A DNA stretch of 32,210 nucleotides from the NCBI GenBank assembly GCA_026706695.1, contig JAPOYE010000010.1, positions 1 through 32,210 of the forward strand. The letters are read 5' to 3'. This document shows, one piece after another, positions 1 through 6,394 of this stretch. The notes below the pieces were generated by a model. That model searched no databases. It saw only the letters and a program-made list of their open reading frames with translations, and was not told the origin of the DNA. This stretch comes from Candidatus Dadabacteria bacterium. GTDB lineage: Bacteria > Desulfobacterota_D > UBA1144 > Nemesobacterales > Nemesobacteraceae. A program made the position numbers and the translations under genes. The stretch's first letter is position 1; each line of letters starts with the position of its first letter.

Positions 1-37
1 CACATAAAACTGCCTTCAATCTTCCAAATCCACTTCA

Positions 38-66
38 AAGAGTGAAAAAGCCGTGAGTTTACTCTT
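38..66. repeat. Weak inverted repeat upstream of hrcA
   Basis: AAGAGT at 38-43 is matched by ACTCTT at 61-66 with a 17-base spacer, just upstream of the hrcA -35 box. It is not the CIRCE consensus (TTAGCACTC-N9-GAGTGCTAA), although it lies where an operator could sit. Six-base arms with a long spacer can easily arise by chance. Confidence 0.2.
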
Positions 67-73
67 AACTCCG

Positions 74-102
74 TTGACAATATAGGAGGCGGAAATTATA
101 TT
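74..102 (+). promoter_or_regulatory. Putative sigma-70 promoter of hrcA-grpE-dnaJ
   Basis: TTGACA at 74-79 and TATATT at 97-102 are separated by exactly 17 bases, a near-consensus housekeeping promoter. Transcription would start near 108-110, only a few bases before the hrcA ATG at 113. The mRNA would then be leaderless or nearly so. The purine-rich AGGAGG at 84-89 lies inside the promoter spacer, so it would not be transcribed from this promoter. Confidence 0.55.
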
Positions 103-112
103 TCAAAAATAT

Positions 113-1147
113 ATGACACAGCCAATCTCTCCAAGAAATGAGGCTTTTCTGGGTTTTGTAGTGGACCACTTTATTGAGACAGGGAGTCCTATAGGTTCTT
201 CGACTCTCATATCGAAATATAATATAAAATGGTCCCCGGCCACCGTTCGCCAAGAGCTTAATTCGCTCATGGAAGCGGGTTTTCTCGCCCAAAGTCATGT
301 TTCTTCCGGCAGATTTCCCACGGAGAAAGGAATAAATTATTACGTAGAGAACATTCTCAACGTGGAGAACTCACAGGATTTCGGTCTGCAGTTCCTTGAG
401 AATAAATATGAAGGGATTGACGGCACTCTTGATCACGTGATAAGTGCTGCAAGTTCGATACTTTCCGACTTTACTAAGCTTGCGGGTCTTGCGATGCTTC
501 CCCAGAGGAACACTCTCAGAGTTAAATCCACGAAGCTTATTAAGATGGGAGAGAGGGAATGCCTTATCTTTCTGGTATTTGAAGGCGGGCTTACGGAAAA
601 AACCTACATCAGGCTTGCCAAGCCCATTAAGGATTCCCAGGTCGAGAGGATAGGGGGTTACCTCAATCGCCTCATTCTGGGCCTGACGATCGAGCAGGTG
701 CGCAAAGTGGTGCTTGAGAAAATAAAGAGAACCACGACCGAATACAATGAAATCCTCGAAAAGGTGCTCAGGATAAGCAGCGAGCTTTTCGAGAAGGAAA
801 GAAAAGCGGGGATATTCATAGAGGGAAAGGTTTCGGTTATCGAATCTTTGAATTTCGGAGATTCCAGTCTCTATAGAACCATAATAGAGATACTCGAGGA
901 TCAGGAGCTTCTTTCCAATTTTCTGAAGTCGGTTATAAAAGATGGCCACTCAAAAGTCTTTATAGGTTCAGAAAAAGGAATGCCCCGCGGTTTCAGCCTC
1001 GTGGCGGCACCTTATTACAAGGGAAACAGCTACGGGAGCTTAGGTGTGTTCGGTCCCACGCGAATGAACTATTCAAAAATCATCCCGCTTGTGAACTACA
1101 CGGCAAAAATGGTTACAAAGAGGGTTAACGGAGAAATTACGGAATGA
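113..1147 (+). CDS. hrcA: Heat-inducible transcription repressor HrcA
   Basis: HrcA represses class I heat-shock genes by binding CIRCE operators, and its activity depends on GroEL. The 344-residue length fits the family. An N-terminal winged-helix segment covers residues 1-75, with the family signatures SPATVRQEL and SSGRFPTEKG followed by YYVE. The C-terminal half carries the GAF-like core and ends with the conserved LGVFGPTRMNYSKIIPLV segment. The ATG at 113 aligns with the usual HrcA N-terminus. It has no well-spaced Shine-Dalgarno: AGGAGG at 84-89 is 23 bases away but would be perfectly placed for an ATT codon at 95 in the same frame. The gene is followed by grpE with an ATGA overlap, so the two are co-transcribed. 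No CIRCE element precedes it in the visible 112 bases. Confidence 0.95.
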   Translation: MTQPISPRNEAFLGFVVDHFIETGSPIGSSTLISKYNIKWSPATVRQELNSLMEAGFLAQSHVSSGRFPTEKGINYYVENILNVENSQDFGLQFLENKYEGIDGTLDHVISAASSILSDFTKLAGLAMLPQRNTLRVKSTKLIKMGERECLIFLVFEGGLTEKTYIRLAKPIKDSQVERIGGYLNRLILGLTIEQVRKVVLEKIKRTTTEYNEILEKVLRISSELFEKERKAGIFIEGKVSVIESLNFGDSSLYRTIIEILEDQELLSNFLKSVIKDGHSKVFIGSEKGMPRGFSLVAAPYYKGNSYGSLGVFGPTRMNYSKIIPLVNYTAKMVTKRVNGEITE

Positions 1148-1749
1148 GTGAGAACACAGCAGCAGGCATTGAAAAGAACAAGAAAAACGGTGCGGAAGAC
1201 TCAGAAGAGCCTGGAATCTCCGGTGCTGAGGTGCGGGAGGAAGAAACCGAAGAAGATACTTCCGCCGAGCTTGAAGCCCTGAGGGAGAAATATCTGAGAC
1301 TTTCAGCGGATTTTGATAACTATAAAAAAAGGCTCGCGAGGGAAAAGCAGGAAATACTTGATTTCGGAAACATGCACAAGTTGAAGGAACTGCTTTTCGT
1401 TCTCGATAATATTGAAAGAGCCATCGAACTTTCTGAAGAATCACATGGCGAAAAAACGGACTTCGTAGCTTTTCTTGACGGAATAAAGCTTGTTCATGCG
1501 CAATTTCTTGCGGGTCTTGAAAACTTCGGCGTTACTGGAATAGATTCGGGCGAGGGAACTGTTTTCGACCCCAGTTACCACGAAGCCGTTTACAAGGAGC
1601 ACTCGGAAACTTACGAAAGCGGGACTATAATCTCGGAGGTTCAGAAAGGTTACCTTCTAAACGGAAGATTGCTTCGACCCTCGATGGTATCGGTGTCCCA
1701 AGGTCCGGAGAAAACCCCTGAAAAAGATTCTGAAGAAGAAGCTGACTAA
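1144..1749 (+). CDS. grpE: Nucleotide exchange factor GrpE
   Basis: GrpE releases ADP from DnaK in the DnaK-DnaJ-GrpE chaperone cycle. The 201-residue protein has an acidic, low-complexity N-terminus (about 1-45), then a long helix with the family pattern [18 protein letters not shown]. The C-terminal beta domain carries FDPSYHEAV and ends in the [19 protein letters not shown] signature. The start overlaps the hrcA stop (ATGA at 1144-1147), indicating translational coupling. The next gene, dnaJ, follows after 23 bases. In many bacteria dnaK sits between grpE and dnaJ, but it is absent here and must be encoded elsewhere. Confidence 0.95.
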   Translation: MSENTAAGIEKNKKNGAEDSEEPGISGAEVREEETEEDTSAELEALREKYLRLSADFDNYKKRLAREKQEILDFGNMHKLKELLFVLDNIERAIELSEESHGEKTDFVAFLDGIKLVHAQFLAGLENFGVTGIDSGEGTVFDPSYHEAVYKEHSETYESGTIISEVQKGYLLNGRLLRPSMVSVSQGPEKTPEKDSEEEAD

Positions 1750-1772
1750 AACTCCCGTCTCCCAACTCCCAA

Positions 1773-2855
1773 ATGGCTAAGGATTACTACGAAATACTAG
1801 GCGTTGAAAGAAACGCTTCCCCTGAAGACATAAAGAGTTCCTACAAGGACCTTGCCTTCAGGTATCACCCTGACCGCAATCCCGGGGACAAGGATGCCGA
1901 AGAGAAGTTCAAGGAAATAAACGAGGCCTACCAAGTGCTTAACGATAGGGAAAAAAGGGCCCGTTATGACAGTTTTGGCCATATGTCGGGTGATGGAATG
2001 GGCGGTTTCTCCGGATTCGGAGACCTTTTTGGTGATCTCTTCGACGATGTTTTCACTGGAGGTATGGGCAGGAGGGGCAGGGTCCGGCAAGGGGAGAGTC
2101 TTCGATATGATCTTGAAGTGGATTTTGACGAAGCTGCGTTCGGAACACAGAAAGAAATAAAGGTCAGGAAAAGAAAACTCTGTGATGACTGCTCGGGTTC
2201 CGGGGCCGCAGTCGGGGGAGAATCGATTTGTGACCGTTGCGGAGGCAGGGGGTCGGTTGCTTTCTCCCAGGGTCCGTTTTCAATAAGTCAGGGATGTCCT
2301 TCGTGCGGGGGAAGCGGGAAGGTTATAACGAATCCCTGCGTGAGCTGCAGGGGGTCCGGGCTTTCGTACACCGAAAAGATGGTACAGGTCAACATACCCG
2401 CCGGAATCTCCAGTGGAATGAGGCTTGTGATAAGGGGAGAGGGGGAACCCGGGGCACGAGGAGGTCCTCCGGGAGATCTCTACATACAGGTAATGGTGCG
2501 AGAACACCCTATTTTCACGCGGGAGGGAAATGACATCGTATGTGAGTTTCCTGTAAGTTTCACCCAGGCATCTCTTGGAGACGAGGTGGAAGTCCCGATT
2601 CTAAAGGGCACTACCAAAATGAAAATTCCGGCCGGAACCCAGCCGGGGCAGGCTTTCAGGCTTAGAGGAAAAGGACTCGTGGATGTGGAATCCGGGAGCC
2701 TTGGCGATCAGTATGTCGTGGTAAAAGTGATAATACCTCAAAAGCTTACCAAAAAACAAAAAGAGATTTTAATGGAGTTTGCCGGAAGCTACAAGAAAGA
2801 AAAAGAACCTTTGATCGAAAAATACTTCAATAAAATAAGAGACTTAATTCACTAA
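1773..2855 (+). CDS. dnaJ: Chaperone protein DnaJ (class A, zinc-finger type)
   Basis: This Hsp40 co-chaperone stimulates DnaK ATPase activity and delivers unfolded clients. The 360-residue protein has a J domain at 1-70 with HPD at 32-34, then a Gly/Phe-rich linker at about 73-107. Four CxxCxGxG repeats give zinc cysteines 137/140, 153/156, 175/178 and 189/192. The C-terminal substrate-binding domains run from about 200 to 340. All eight cysteines are present, so it is a complete class A DnaJ. The ATG at 1773 has no obvious Shine-Dalgarno, and coupling from grpE may help expression. A second J protein lacking the zinc finger lies at 23842-24789. A short AT-rich hairpin (TGAAAT-ATT-ATTTCA, 2858-2872) follows the stop codon. 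Confidence 0.96.
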   Translation: MAKDYYEILGVERNASPEDIKSSYKDLAFRYHPDRNPGDKDAEEKFKEINEAYQVLNDREKRARYDSFGHMSGDGMGGFSGFGDLFGDLFDDVFTGGMGRRGRVRQGESLRYDLEVDFDEAAFGTQKEIKVRKRKLCDDCSGSGAAVGGESICDRCGGRGSVAFSQGPFSISQGCPSCGGSGKVITNPCVSCRGSGLSYTEKMVQVNIPAGISSGMRLVIRGEGEPGARGGPPGDLYIQVMVREHPIFTREGNDIVCEFPVSFTQASLGDEVEVPILKGTTKMKIPAGTQPGQAFRLRGKGLVDVESGSLGDQYVVVKVIIPQKLTKKQKEILMEFAGSYKKEKEPLIEKYFNKIRDLIH

Positions 2856-2912
2856 ACTGAAATATTATTTCATGTTCTAAAGTTTTTTACGGAACCCTTC
2901 CAAGAAAGGTGG

Positions 2913-3377
2913 TCACTTCTCCAGGGCTTTCAATATTTCTACCGGGGCCTGATCTGGAGACATGAAGGGATTAATTACCCGGAGACTGCCGAGGACCTGT
3001 CCATGCTGAAGGTCTTCTGTAAGTAGTACCATGCACTCGCAAGCTTGTGCGGAGGCGACGATGAGGGCGTCCCACCAGGAAAGAGAATAACGTTGTTGAA
3101 GGAGCCAGGATCTTTCAAGAATAGAGAGGTCAGCAGCTAAAGGTTGCCATACTGCGAGTTCGCGGACGATCTCCTGCGCTTCCGACGGATCAAACTGCGG
3201 TTCCAGCTTGCGTGTAAGTGTTGCGTAAAGCTCCTGCAAGACCTGAAAACTTATTCGCGCCCATCGGCCACGCGCAAGAAAAGTGATCCAGTCATCGGCA
3301 CGAAGCTGTTTGACCGGGTCTGAGATGTCCTGTTGGTAAATGAGAATATTGGTGTCAACGAAAACTGGAACGCTCAT
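2913..3377 (-). CDS. vapC: PIN-domain ribonuclease toxin (VapC-like)
   Basis: PIN-domain toxins cut RNA with a Mg-dependent active site and are held inactive by a co-encoded antitoxin. The 154-residue protein carries the expected acidic residues: D8 in FVDTN, E49 in LQELY, D103 in SWWDALIVASA and D122 in LTEDLQ. All four positions are intact, which suggests a functional nuclease. The start codon lies 23 bases inside the upstream antitoxin gene, a normal toxin-antitoxin arrangement. The module sits between convergent host operons and could be a mobile insertion. Its RNA target cannot be told from sequence, and the exact VapC subfamily is not certain. Confidence 0.85.
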   Translation of the reverse strand: MSVPVFVDTNILIYQQDISDPVKQLRADDWITFLARGRWARISFQVLQELYATLTRKLEPQFDPSEAQEIVRELAVWQPLAADLSILERSWLLQQRYSLSWWDALIVASAQACECMVLLTEDLQHGQVLGSLRVINPFMSPDQAPVEILKALEK

Positions 3378-3597
3378 GCAATTTTTCCCTCGACGGCTTC
3401 CGTCCGTCGACCCATTTCAGCTTTCGAGGTTCTCTGGACAGAAAACGCTCCATAGCGACTTCGTACTCGTCTTCCCGGTTTTTCATCCCTTCCAGAAGTT
3501 CGGCGACCCATTTGGAGACGCTACGCCCGTTTTTGGCGGCCTGAACCCTCAGCCAGAGTGCTATATCTTCCCGTAGGGTGATAGTAATATTCTTCAT
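3355..3597 (-). CDS. vapB: Ribbon-helix-helix antitoxin (VapB-like)
   Basis: The 80-residue partner of the PIN toxin has an N-terminal ribbon-helix-helix (residues 1-38). The ITITLRED strand is followed by two helices around ALWLRVQAAKNGRSVSKWVAELL. Such proteins dimerise to bind operator DNA, while the basic and acidic tail (40-80) is the usual toxin-wrapping region. The ATG at 3597 has no upstream Shine-Dalgarno. A near-perfect promoter ends six bases before it, so the transcript is probably leaderless. It overlaps vapC by 23 bases. The family name VapB is used by analogy; other RHH antitoxins are equally possible. Confidence 0.8.
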   Translation of the reverse strand: MKNITITLREDIALWLRVQAAKNGRSVSKWVAELLEGMKNREDEYEVAMERFLSREPRKLKWVDGRKPSREKLHERSSFR

Positions 3598-3632
3598 GAC
3601 ACGAATATACTAAAACACGAAAATCGTGTCAA
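3598..3632 (-). promoter_or_regulatory. vapBC promoter with built-in operator
   Basis: On the minus strand TTGACA (3632-3627) and TATATT (3609-3604) are 17 bases apart, an almost perfect sigma-70 promoter. The spacer holds a perfect inverted repeat, ACACGA (3615-3620) and TCGTGT (3624-3629) around AAA. A further copy of the half-site, GACACGA, lies at 3598-3604 next to the start codon. This is the expected layout for autorepression by an RHH antitoxin. The predicted transcription start coincides with the A of the vapB ATG. Confidence 0.65.
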
Positions 3633-3746
3633 GCTGGCTTGCTGTTAAAACCAGCCGTTTCAGAACCTGGAGTACTGTGTGTACCTGGGTCGCACTGGAC
3701 TCTGACGTAATATCTCAGAACCCGGATGCAGAATATTTCAGGAAAT

Positions 3747-4019
3747 CTACCCTCCGGCTATCGCCGGAATGATTGATACGACGTCTCCGTCTTTAAGCTT
3801 CGTTTCTACTCCTTCAAGAAACCTTATATCTTCATCATTAACGTAGAGATTTATAAACCTTCTCACGTTTCCGCTCTCATCGCAGAGCCTGTTCTTTATT
3901 CCCGGACACTCACTCTCAAGTTCCTCTATTAGCGCGGATACCGTGGATGCTTCTATGTCAAGCTCGTCCCTGTCTTCTGAGAGCTTTCTAAGAGGGGTTG
4001 GAATTCTTACCGATACCAT
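3747..4019 (-). CDS. ThiS/MoaD-family small sulfur carrier protein
   Basis: The 90-residue ubiquitin-fold protein begins with a [10 protein letters not shown] strand, contains the [17 protein letters not shown] segment and ends in IIPAIAGG. The terminal Gly-Gly is the hallmark of sulfur carriers, which are adenylylated by a ThiF/MoeB-type enzyme and then charged as a thiocarboxylate. It follows thrC by 75 bases on the same strand, with its own good Shine-Dalgarno (GGGAG six bases before ATG). No molybdopterin or thiamine genes are near. The pairing with a PLP beta-family enzyme recalls CysO-CysM or HcyS-type sulfur delivery, so a role in sulfur amino-acid synthesis is a reasonable inference. 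MoaD function in cofactor synthesis is the alternative. Confidence 0.8.
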   Translation of the reverse strand: MVSVRIPTPLRKLSEDRDELDIEASTVSALIEELESECPGIKNRLCDESGNVRRFINLYVNDEDIRFLEGVETKLKDGDVVSIIPAIAGG

Positions 4020-4094
4020 GTTTTTCTCCCGTTTCTTCCTAGGTTTATCCGAAATTCTGCTTCTAACCGGATACTATGACTATAACACGTAACG

Positions 4095-5330
4095 CTAGAG
4101 TTTTTTACTGTTGTATAGCTCTTCGAAGTCCTCGAGGGAAGGTCTTATCACCACGGGCTTTCCAAGAGTTCCCTCGACGGCATCCTGGGTCTTAAGACCG
4201 TTTCCCGTTATCGATACCACGATGGGCTCGTCGCGAGGGATTTTTTCTTGCTCTATAAGCTTTTTCGTTACTCCAAGCGTTACTCCACCGGCGGTTTCGG
4301 TGTAAATGCCTTCGGTTCTTGCAAGAAGTTTTATCGCGTCCACTATTTCGGCATCGCTTACGTCTTCAGCCGCTCCGCCGCTTTCCCTTATTATGTTCAT
4401 CGCATAGTAACCGTCGGCCGGAGTACCAATAGCAAGGGATTTCGCTATAGTATCCGGTTTTACGGGCTTGAACATCTCCCAGTCGTTCTTAAACGCGGTC
4501 GATATGGGTGAACATCCCGTTGCCTGAGCGCCGTATATTTTTGAACCCTCAGGCTCAACGATCCCGAGCAACTCAAACTCCTTTATGGCTTTCCAGACCT
4601 TGGTGAGAAGAGAACCGCTTGCCATAGGGACCACTATGTGCTTTGGGGCTTTCCATCCGAGCTGCTCCATCACCTCGAACGCGTATGACTTGGAACCTTC
4701 GGAGTAGTAAGGCCTCATGTTTATGTTCACAAAGGCCCAGTTGTATTTGCTGGCAATTTCGCTGCAGAGCTTGTTTACCTCGTCGTAACCGCCTTTTACA
4801 CCTATGAGATTCGCTCCATAGACTATGGTGTTGAGTATTTTCGACTGTTCAAGGTCATAGGGAATAAGTATGATGCTTTTCAGATTCCCGGAAGCGGAAA
4901 TCGCTGATACGGAGTTTGCCAGGTTTCCCGTGGATGCGCAGCCGGTCGTATCGAATCCGAACTCTCTTGCTTTTGAGAGCGCTACGGATACAACCCTGTC
5001 CTTAAAAGAGAGGGTGGGGTAACAGACCGCGTCGTTTTTCACGTAGATCTCCGAAACCCCGAGCTCTTTTGCAAGGTTTTTTGCCCGCACAAGCGGAGTA
5101 TATCCCACCTGGGTTCCGAGGGAGGGTTCTGAGTCAATCGGAAGAAGCTCCTTGTATCTCCATATGTTCTGCGGACGGGAAGCTATTTTTTCTCTTGAAA
5201 TATGTTTTTTTATCTCGTCGTAGTTGTACACGGCTTCCAGAGGACCGAAACACGTCTCACAAACATACTTCGGTTCCTTGGGATAAAAATCACTGCATTC
5301 CTTGCATTTGAGAGATTCTACGAAACCCAT
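4095..5330 (-). CDS. thrC: Threonine synthase (PLP fold type II, with N-terminal zinc ribbon)
   Basis: Threonine synthase converts O-phosphohomoserine to threonine. The 411-residue protein starts with a zinc-ribbon (C9, C12, C24, C27). The PLP domain has the Schiff-base lysine K110 in PTLSFKDR, the TGYTPL-like motif VGYTPLVRA near residue 75, and the phosphate-binding stretch CASTGNLANSVSA. The C-terminal VSITGNGLKTQDAV matches threonine synthases. GGAGA four bases before the ATG supports the start. It is transcribed with the sulfur carrier downstream. That pairing leaves open a sulfhydrylase-like activity, but the sequence motifs favour threonine synthase. Confidence 0.85.
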   Translation of the reverse strand: MGFVESLKCKECSDFYPKEPKYVCETCFGPLEAVYNYDEIKKHISREKIASRPQNIWRYKELLPIDSEPSLGTQVGYTPLVRAKNLAKELGVSEIYVKNDAVCYPTLSFKDRVVSVALSKAREFGFDTTGCASTGNLANSVSAISASGNLKSIILIPYDLEQSKILNTIVYGANLIGVKGGYDEVNKLCSEIASKYNWAFVNINMRPYYSEGSKSYAFEVMEQLGWKAPKHIVVPMASGSLLTKVWKAIKEFELLGIVEPEGSKIYGAQATGCSPISTAFKNDWEMFKPVKPDTIAKSLAIGTPADGYYAMNIIRESGGAAEDVSDAEIVDAIKLLARTEGIYTETAGGVTLGVTKKLIEQEKIPRDEPIVVSITGNGLKTQDAVEGTLGKPVVIRPSLEDFEELYNSKKL

Positions 5331-5446
5331 GGTGTCTCCAAAAAATCAATTGGGAGTAAAAATTACCTTAACGGCTTTTGATGTCAAAGAAATTCTGCGA
5401 CTCGCACTGCAGGTTTTAGAGAAGTTTTTGCTCATATTTCCTGTAG

Positions 5447-5466
5447 CGGGCAACCCCGGTTTTTTT
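5447..5466 (+). terminator. Short GC hairpin plus T-run in the thrC/gloB divergent region
   Basis: CGGG (5447-5450), loop CAAC and CCCG (5455-5458) are followed by seven T residues (5460-5466). The shape is that of a minimal intrinsic terminator reading on the plus strand. No plus-strand gene lies upstream within the 185-base divergent intergenic space. It would have to stop read-through or act in the leader of the hydrolase mRNA. The stem is only four base pairs, so it may be accidental. Confidence 0.25.
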
Positions 5467-5515
5467 ATTCGCAATAAGGCTTTCAGGTACACTTTCACGC
5501 AAAAAGGAGACCCCG

Positions 5516-6307
5516 ATGAACGTAATTAGCGAGGACGGATTCTCAATACATGGCTTCAAAGTCGGTGATAGCGACAGCAACTACAATTATCTGGTGGCGT
5601 GCGAGGAAACCGGGCAATGCGTGGTAATAGACCCTCTTGATCCGATCACTCTTCTTGAAATCATAAGAAAGAGAGATTACAAGGTTAAATACGTCCTGAA
5701 TACCCACGCGCACCCAGACCACATTCACGGAAACAACCCCATAATAAAGGTTTTTCTCTCCTCGAAGATACTTATTCATCCGACGGCCCTTGACTATGTC
5801 GCTCCAAGAAGCGAAGGCATAGAGGAAGGAGACGAGATAGGTTTCGGAAAGCAGCGACTCCAGGTGATTCATACCCCGGGACACTGCCCGGAACATGTCT
5901 CCTTTGTAGTCGGGAACAATATTTTTCTGGGCGATACGGTATTTGTTTCAGGGTGTGGAAACGTGAAGTTCAGGGGGAAAGTCGAAGACCTATACGAAAC
6001 CTTTGCCTTTAAGCTCTCCGGTCTTCCCGACAGCCTCAGGATGTTCTGCGGTCACGACTACGCAGAGACTAACCTCAGATTCGCCCTTGAACTTGCACCG
6101 GAGAACAAAGCCGCGCAGAAAAAGCTCAAGGAAATCCCCGAGGACAAGTTTCCCCGTTCAACTCTGGGGGAGGAGAGAACTTATAATCCTTTTATGAGAA
6201 CGAGTGATCCGCGTATTCTGGACTCGCTCAGGGAAAAGGATCCGTCTTTGGGAAGTGATCCGATGGCGATTTTCATAAAGTTAAGAGAACTCAGGAACAT
6301 ATGGTAG
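5516..6307 (+). CDS. gloB: Metallo-beta-lactamase-fold hydrolase, glyoxalase II-like
   Basis: Glyoxalase II hydrolyses S-lactoylglutathione-type thioesters in methylglyoxal detoxification. The 263-residue protein holds the binuclear metal site: H64-x-H66-x-D68-H69 in THAHPDH, H123 in HTPGHC, D140 in FLGDTVF and H180 in CGHDYAETNLRFA. The C-terminal extension with ERTYNPFMR is typical of hydroxyacylglutathione hydrolases and absent from the simpler persulfide dioxygenases. The residues after the first motif (IHGN rather than the usual GG) are divergent. AAGGAG seven bases before the ATG supports the start. It is followed by metH after 87 bases. Another thioester substrate is possible if the organism lacks glutathione. 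Confidence 0.8.
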   Translation: MNVISEDGFSIHGFKVGDSDSNYNYLVACEETGQCVVIDPLDPITLLEIIRKRDYKVKYVLNTHAHPDHIHGNNPIIKVFLSSKILIHPTALDYVAPRSEGIEEGDEIGFGKQRLQVIHTPGHCPEHVSFVVGNNIFLGDTVFVSGCGNVKFRGKVEDLYETFAFKLSGLPDSLRMFCGHDYAETNLRFALELAPENKAAQKKLKEIPEDKFPRSTLGEERTYNPFMRTSDPRILDSLREKDPSLGSDPMAIFIKLRELRNIW

Positions 6308-6328
6308 ACTCCGTATTCTTCCTTGTTC

Positions 6329-6348
6329 CCGTAAACCGGTGTTTGCGG
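6329..6348 (+). other. Hairpin in the gloB-metH intergenic leader
   Basis: CCGTAAAC (6329-6336) pairs with GTTTGCGG (6341-6348) around a CGGT loop, with one G-T pair. Flanking TTCCC (6326-6330) and GGGAA (6352-6356) could extend or compete with it. There is no T-run, so it is not a classical terminator. It lies in the short leader of metH and may be a processing or regulatory element. Confidence 0.35.
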
Positions 6349-6394
6349 TAAGGGAAAAGGGGAATATAAGGTCTCTCGACAAGGCTAGGGAGTA

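Noticed and set aside
1-112. CIRCE operator upstream of hrcA
   Set aside because: No TTAGCACTC-like half-sites at the required spacing; only a weak AAGAGT/ACTCTT repeat is present.
371-949. 192-residue open frame antisense to hrcA
   Set aside because: It is an antisense shadow of hrcA, which has clear family motifs throughout.
6308-6394. Cobalamin or SAH riboswitch before metH
   Set aside because: The leader is too short for a cobalamin riboswitch and lacks the conserved SAH riboswitch core.
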